64,000 nucleotides of DNA. Origin: Liopterus haemorrhoidalis (taxonomy: Eukaryota > Arthropoda > Insecta > Coleoptera > Dytiscidae). The notes beneath the pieces are model-generated. The model ran no database searches. It was not told the DNA's origin and saw only the letters and a program-made list of their open reading frames with translations. The stretch is taken from positions 225,610,260 to 225,674,259 of the forward strand of contig OZ020611.1 in the NCBI GenBank assembly GCA_963971575.1, written 5' to 3'. A program made the position numbers and the translations under genes. Below, in pieces: positions 62,684 to 64,000 of the stretch. Positions within the stretch are counted from its first letter, which is position 1. Every line of letters starts with the position of its first letter.

Positions 62684-62919
62684 TACCATGAGTTCAAAAA
62701 GAAATTACAACCATAAGGGTTGGCTGAGGAAAAATAAAATAATATCTATTGCAAGCTTTATATAACAATTGATTAACGTTTAGGCGTTTGAATTTTCAAT
62801 AGAAACTAATGACAACAACATTGATGACAGTTAATGAATTGACAGTTAAAGCTTGCAGTACACATTATTTTATTTTTCCACAGCCAACCCTTATGTAATT
62901 TCTTTTTGAACACATTGTA
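62684..62919. mobile_element. TIR MITE with about 45-bp arms, 236 bp
   Basis: The left arm TACCATGAGTTCAAAAAGAA and the right arm, complement TACAATGTGTTCAAAAAGAA, run on to AAGGGTTGGCTG and AAAATAAAATAAT with few mismatches. The arms start at TAC, so a TA target (Tc1/mariner type) is plausible. Non-coding. Confidence 0.8.
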
Positions 62920-63419
62920 CATGTTTGCGATGTTAAGAAAATATAGTCTAACTTTGTCATTGTCATTTTATTGAAATCCGTTTTGACTGCTTCAATAGTT
63001 CATCTACGTTTGATGATGATAACTTATGGAATGATTGTATAGCGTTAAAAAAACAAGATCACGTACATTTAAATGGATTATTAAGTATTAGGAGATACAG
63101 TTAAATAATAATTCAAACAAACTTTATCAACTATCAGAAAAACAAATGCAAAAGTGACAACTATTGACAGGGAGGAGAATTTTAGGATTTAGCCTCAGGT
63201 ACAAGTGCTTTAAATAAGAAAGAATAATAATTTTTAAAGGAATTTTGACTACTGTTATCTTTTTTGAAATTATGAAAAATGTTTTCATGGTTACCTTCGT
63301 ATCCACTGCTATTTTGTGTTGTAAAATTCTTGTCCAATTATAGATTTTTAGCAATAGATATAAAATCCAATTGGTATCCAATTGGAGTCGAACCTAATTC
63401 TTATTAAGAACTAGCTGGA
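62920..63419. other. No gene recognised
   Basis: AT-rich; an 84-codon minus-strand frame at 63127-63381 shows no motif. Confidence 0.4.
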
Positions 63420-64000
63420 TATTTTTACTGTAACGTAAACAATAAGTGAGATATTTCAGTTTCAAGTAGAACACAAAATAACCGTTTCGTTTTAGGGTGT
63501 AACCCCCCCCCCCCAACTCACAAGTAACACAAATATTCATTAAATCGAAAAGTATATACAACAACAAATAATTGGTATCTTATTATAAACAATTTTTCTT
63601 CAATATATATTTGCTGTTGTCAAATAAGGAAGATATATGTAGATTTTAGTATTAGGGTGACCCCCCCCCCCGTAACTCCCCAAATATTCATCTAATTGAA
63701 AAAATGTTTCGAACAAAAACGATTTTTTTATTACTTTAAACAATTTTTGTTTTATGTAATTTTTATTTAATTTGTAAGTTAAAAAAATTCTTTTAACCCC
63801 GAAACAACCTGCTATAACAAAAATTTTGAAATGCCTTATAGCCTATGTTCGAATCCTGGTTGTGCTGTATAATCGCACCAATCGTTTCTTTATTTTAATC
63901 CACTCTTTTGTATATTTTTGATGTTAAGTAAATAATAACTAAGATACTTCGTTTATAGGTAGCTCACCCCATAGGTCCCCAAATATATATTTTATTAAAA
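63420..64000 (-). repeat. Inverted units of the 58560-60440 repeat family, with poly-C tracts
   Basis: GAGATATTTCAGTTTCAAGTAG, TTATTATAAACAATTTTTCTTC and GGAAGATATATGTAGATTTTAG are the complement of the unit at 58800-60440. Two units each contain a C run (63507-63516 and 63661-63672) after AGGGTG. The copy runs past the window end. Confidence 0.6.

Overview
The window is AT-rich, intron-and-repeat style eukaryotic DNA, almost certainly from an arthropod and most likely an insect. The reasons are the mixture of mariner, hAT, piggyBac and BEL/Pao elements, I/Jockey/R1-type non-LTR retrotransposon fragments and GTCT-microsatellite interspersed repeats. There is no prokaryotic organisation (no operons or Shine-Dalgarno series), and I found no host protein-coding gene I can name. 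The species cannot be told from this sequence. The only long open frame is the 1,225-codon gag-pol of a retrotransposon.

Layout. 0-8.7 kb: decayed mariner copies, a GTCT-microsatellite element (copy A), hAT MITEs, a three-level nest of hAT elements (4822-6191) and LINE scraps. 9.4-11.4 kb: a terminal-inverted-repeat element with a decayed THAP finger, abutting a deleted piggyBac. 12-17.5 kb: several MITEs, GTCT elements B and C, a nested tRNA-derived SINE and a hAT with a transposase tail. 17.6-21.9 kb: one mariner split by a hAT MITE, a 1.9-kb hAT (itself carrying a MITE) and a truncated LINE. 22.8-24.6 kb: GTCT element D and a tandem array of a related segment. 28.1-34.8 kb: a young BEL/Pao LTR element on the minus strand with LTRs that look identical, a GTAGC target duplication and a tRNA-Tyr-type primer site, but lacking RNase H and most of integrase. 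35-38.3 kb: a foldback element split by a hAT, and GTCT element E sitting in a repeat whose other local copy is an empty site. 39.1-39.6 kb: an old LTR of the same BEL family. 41-46 kb: more nested MITEs, GTCT element F and a 114-bp tandem array. 46.7-51.8 kb: LINE, mariner and hAT debris. 53.2-64 kb: minisatellites, degenerate GTCT sequence, a poly(A)-tailed LINE end and further MITEs.

How the parts relate. This looks like a transposon graveyard with some recent activity; most features are parasites inside parasites, and the target-site duplications let the order of insertion be read. The most distinctive system is the GTCT element family. At least six large copies share termini that sit in T-runs. 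All but one carry a tRNA-like pol III-type module at the same internal position, but the module differs between copies (Gln-like, Glu(UUC)-like and others). In architecture (T-run target, terminal palindromes, GTCY microsatellite) it resembles the non-autonomous Helentron/DINE-1 class. The tRNA swapping is the part I consider possibly undescribed.
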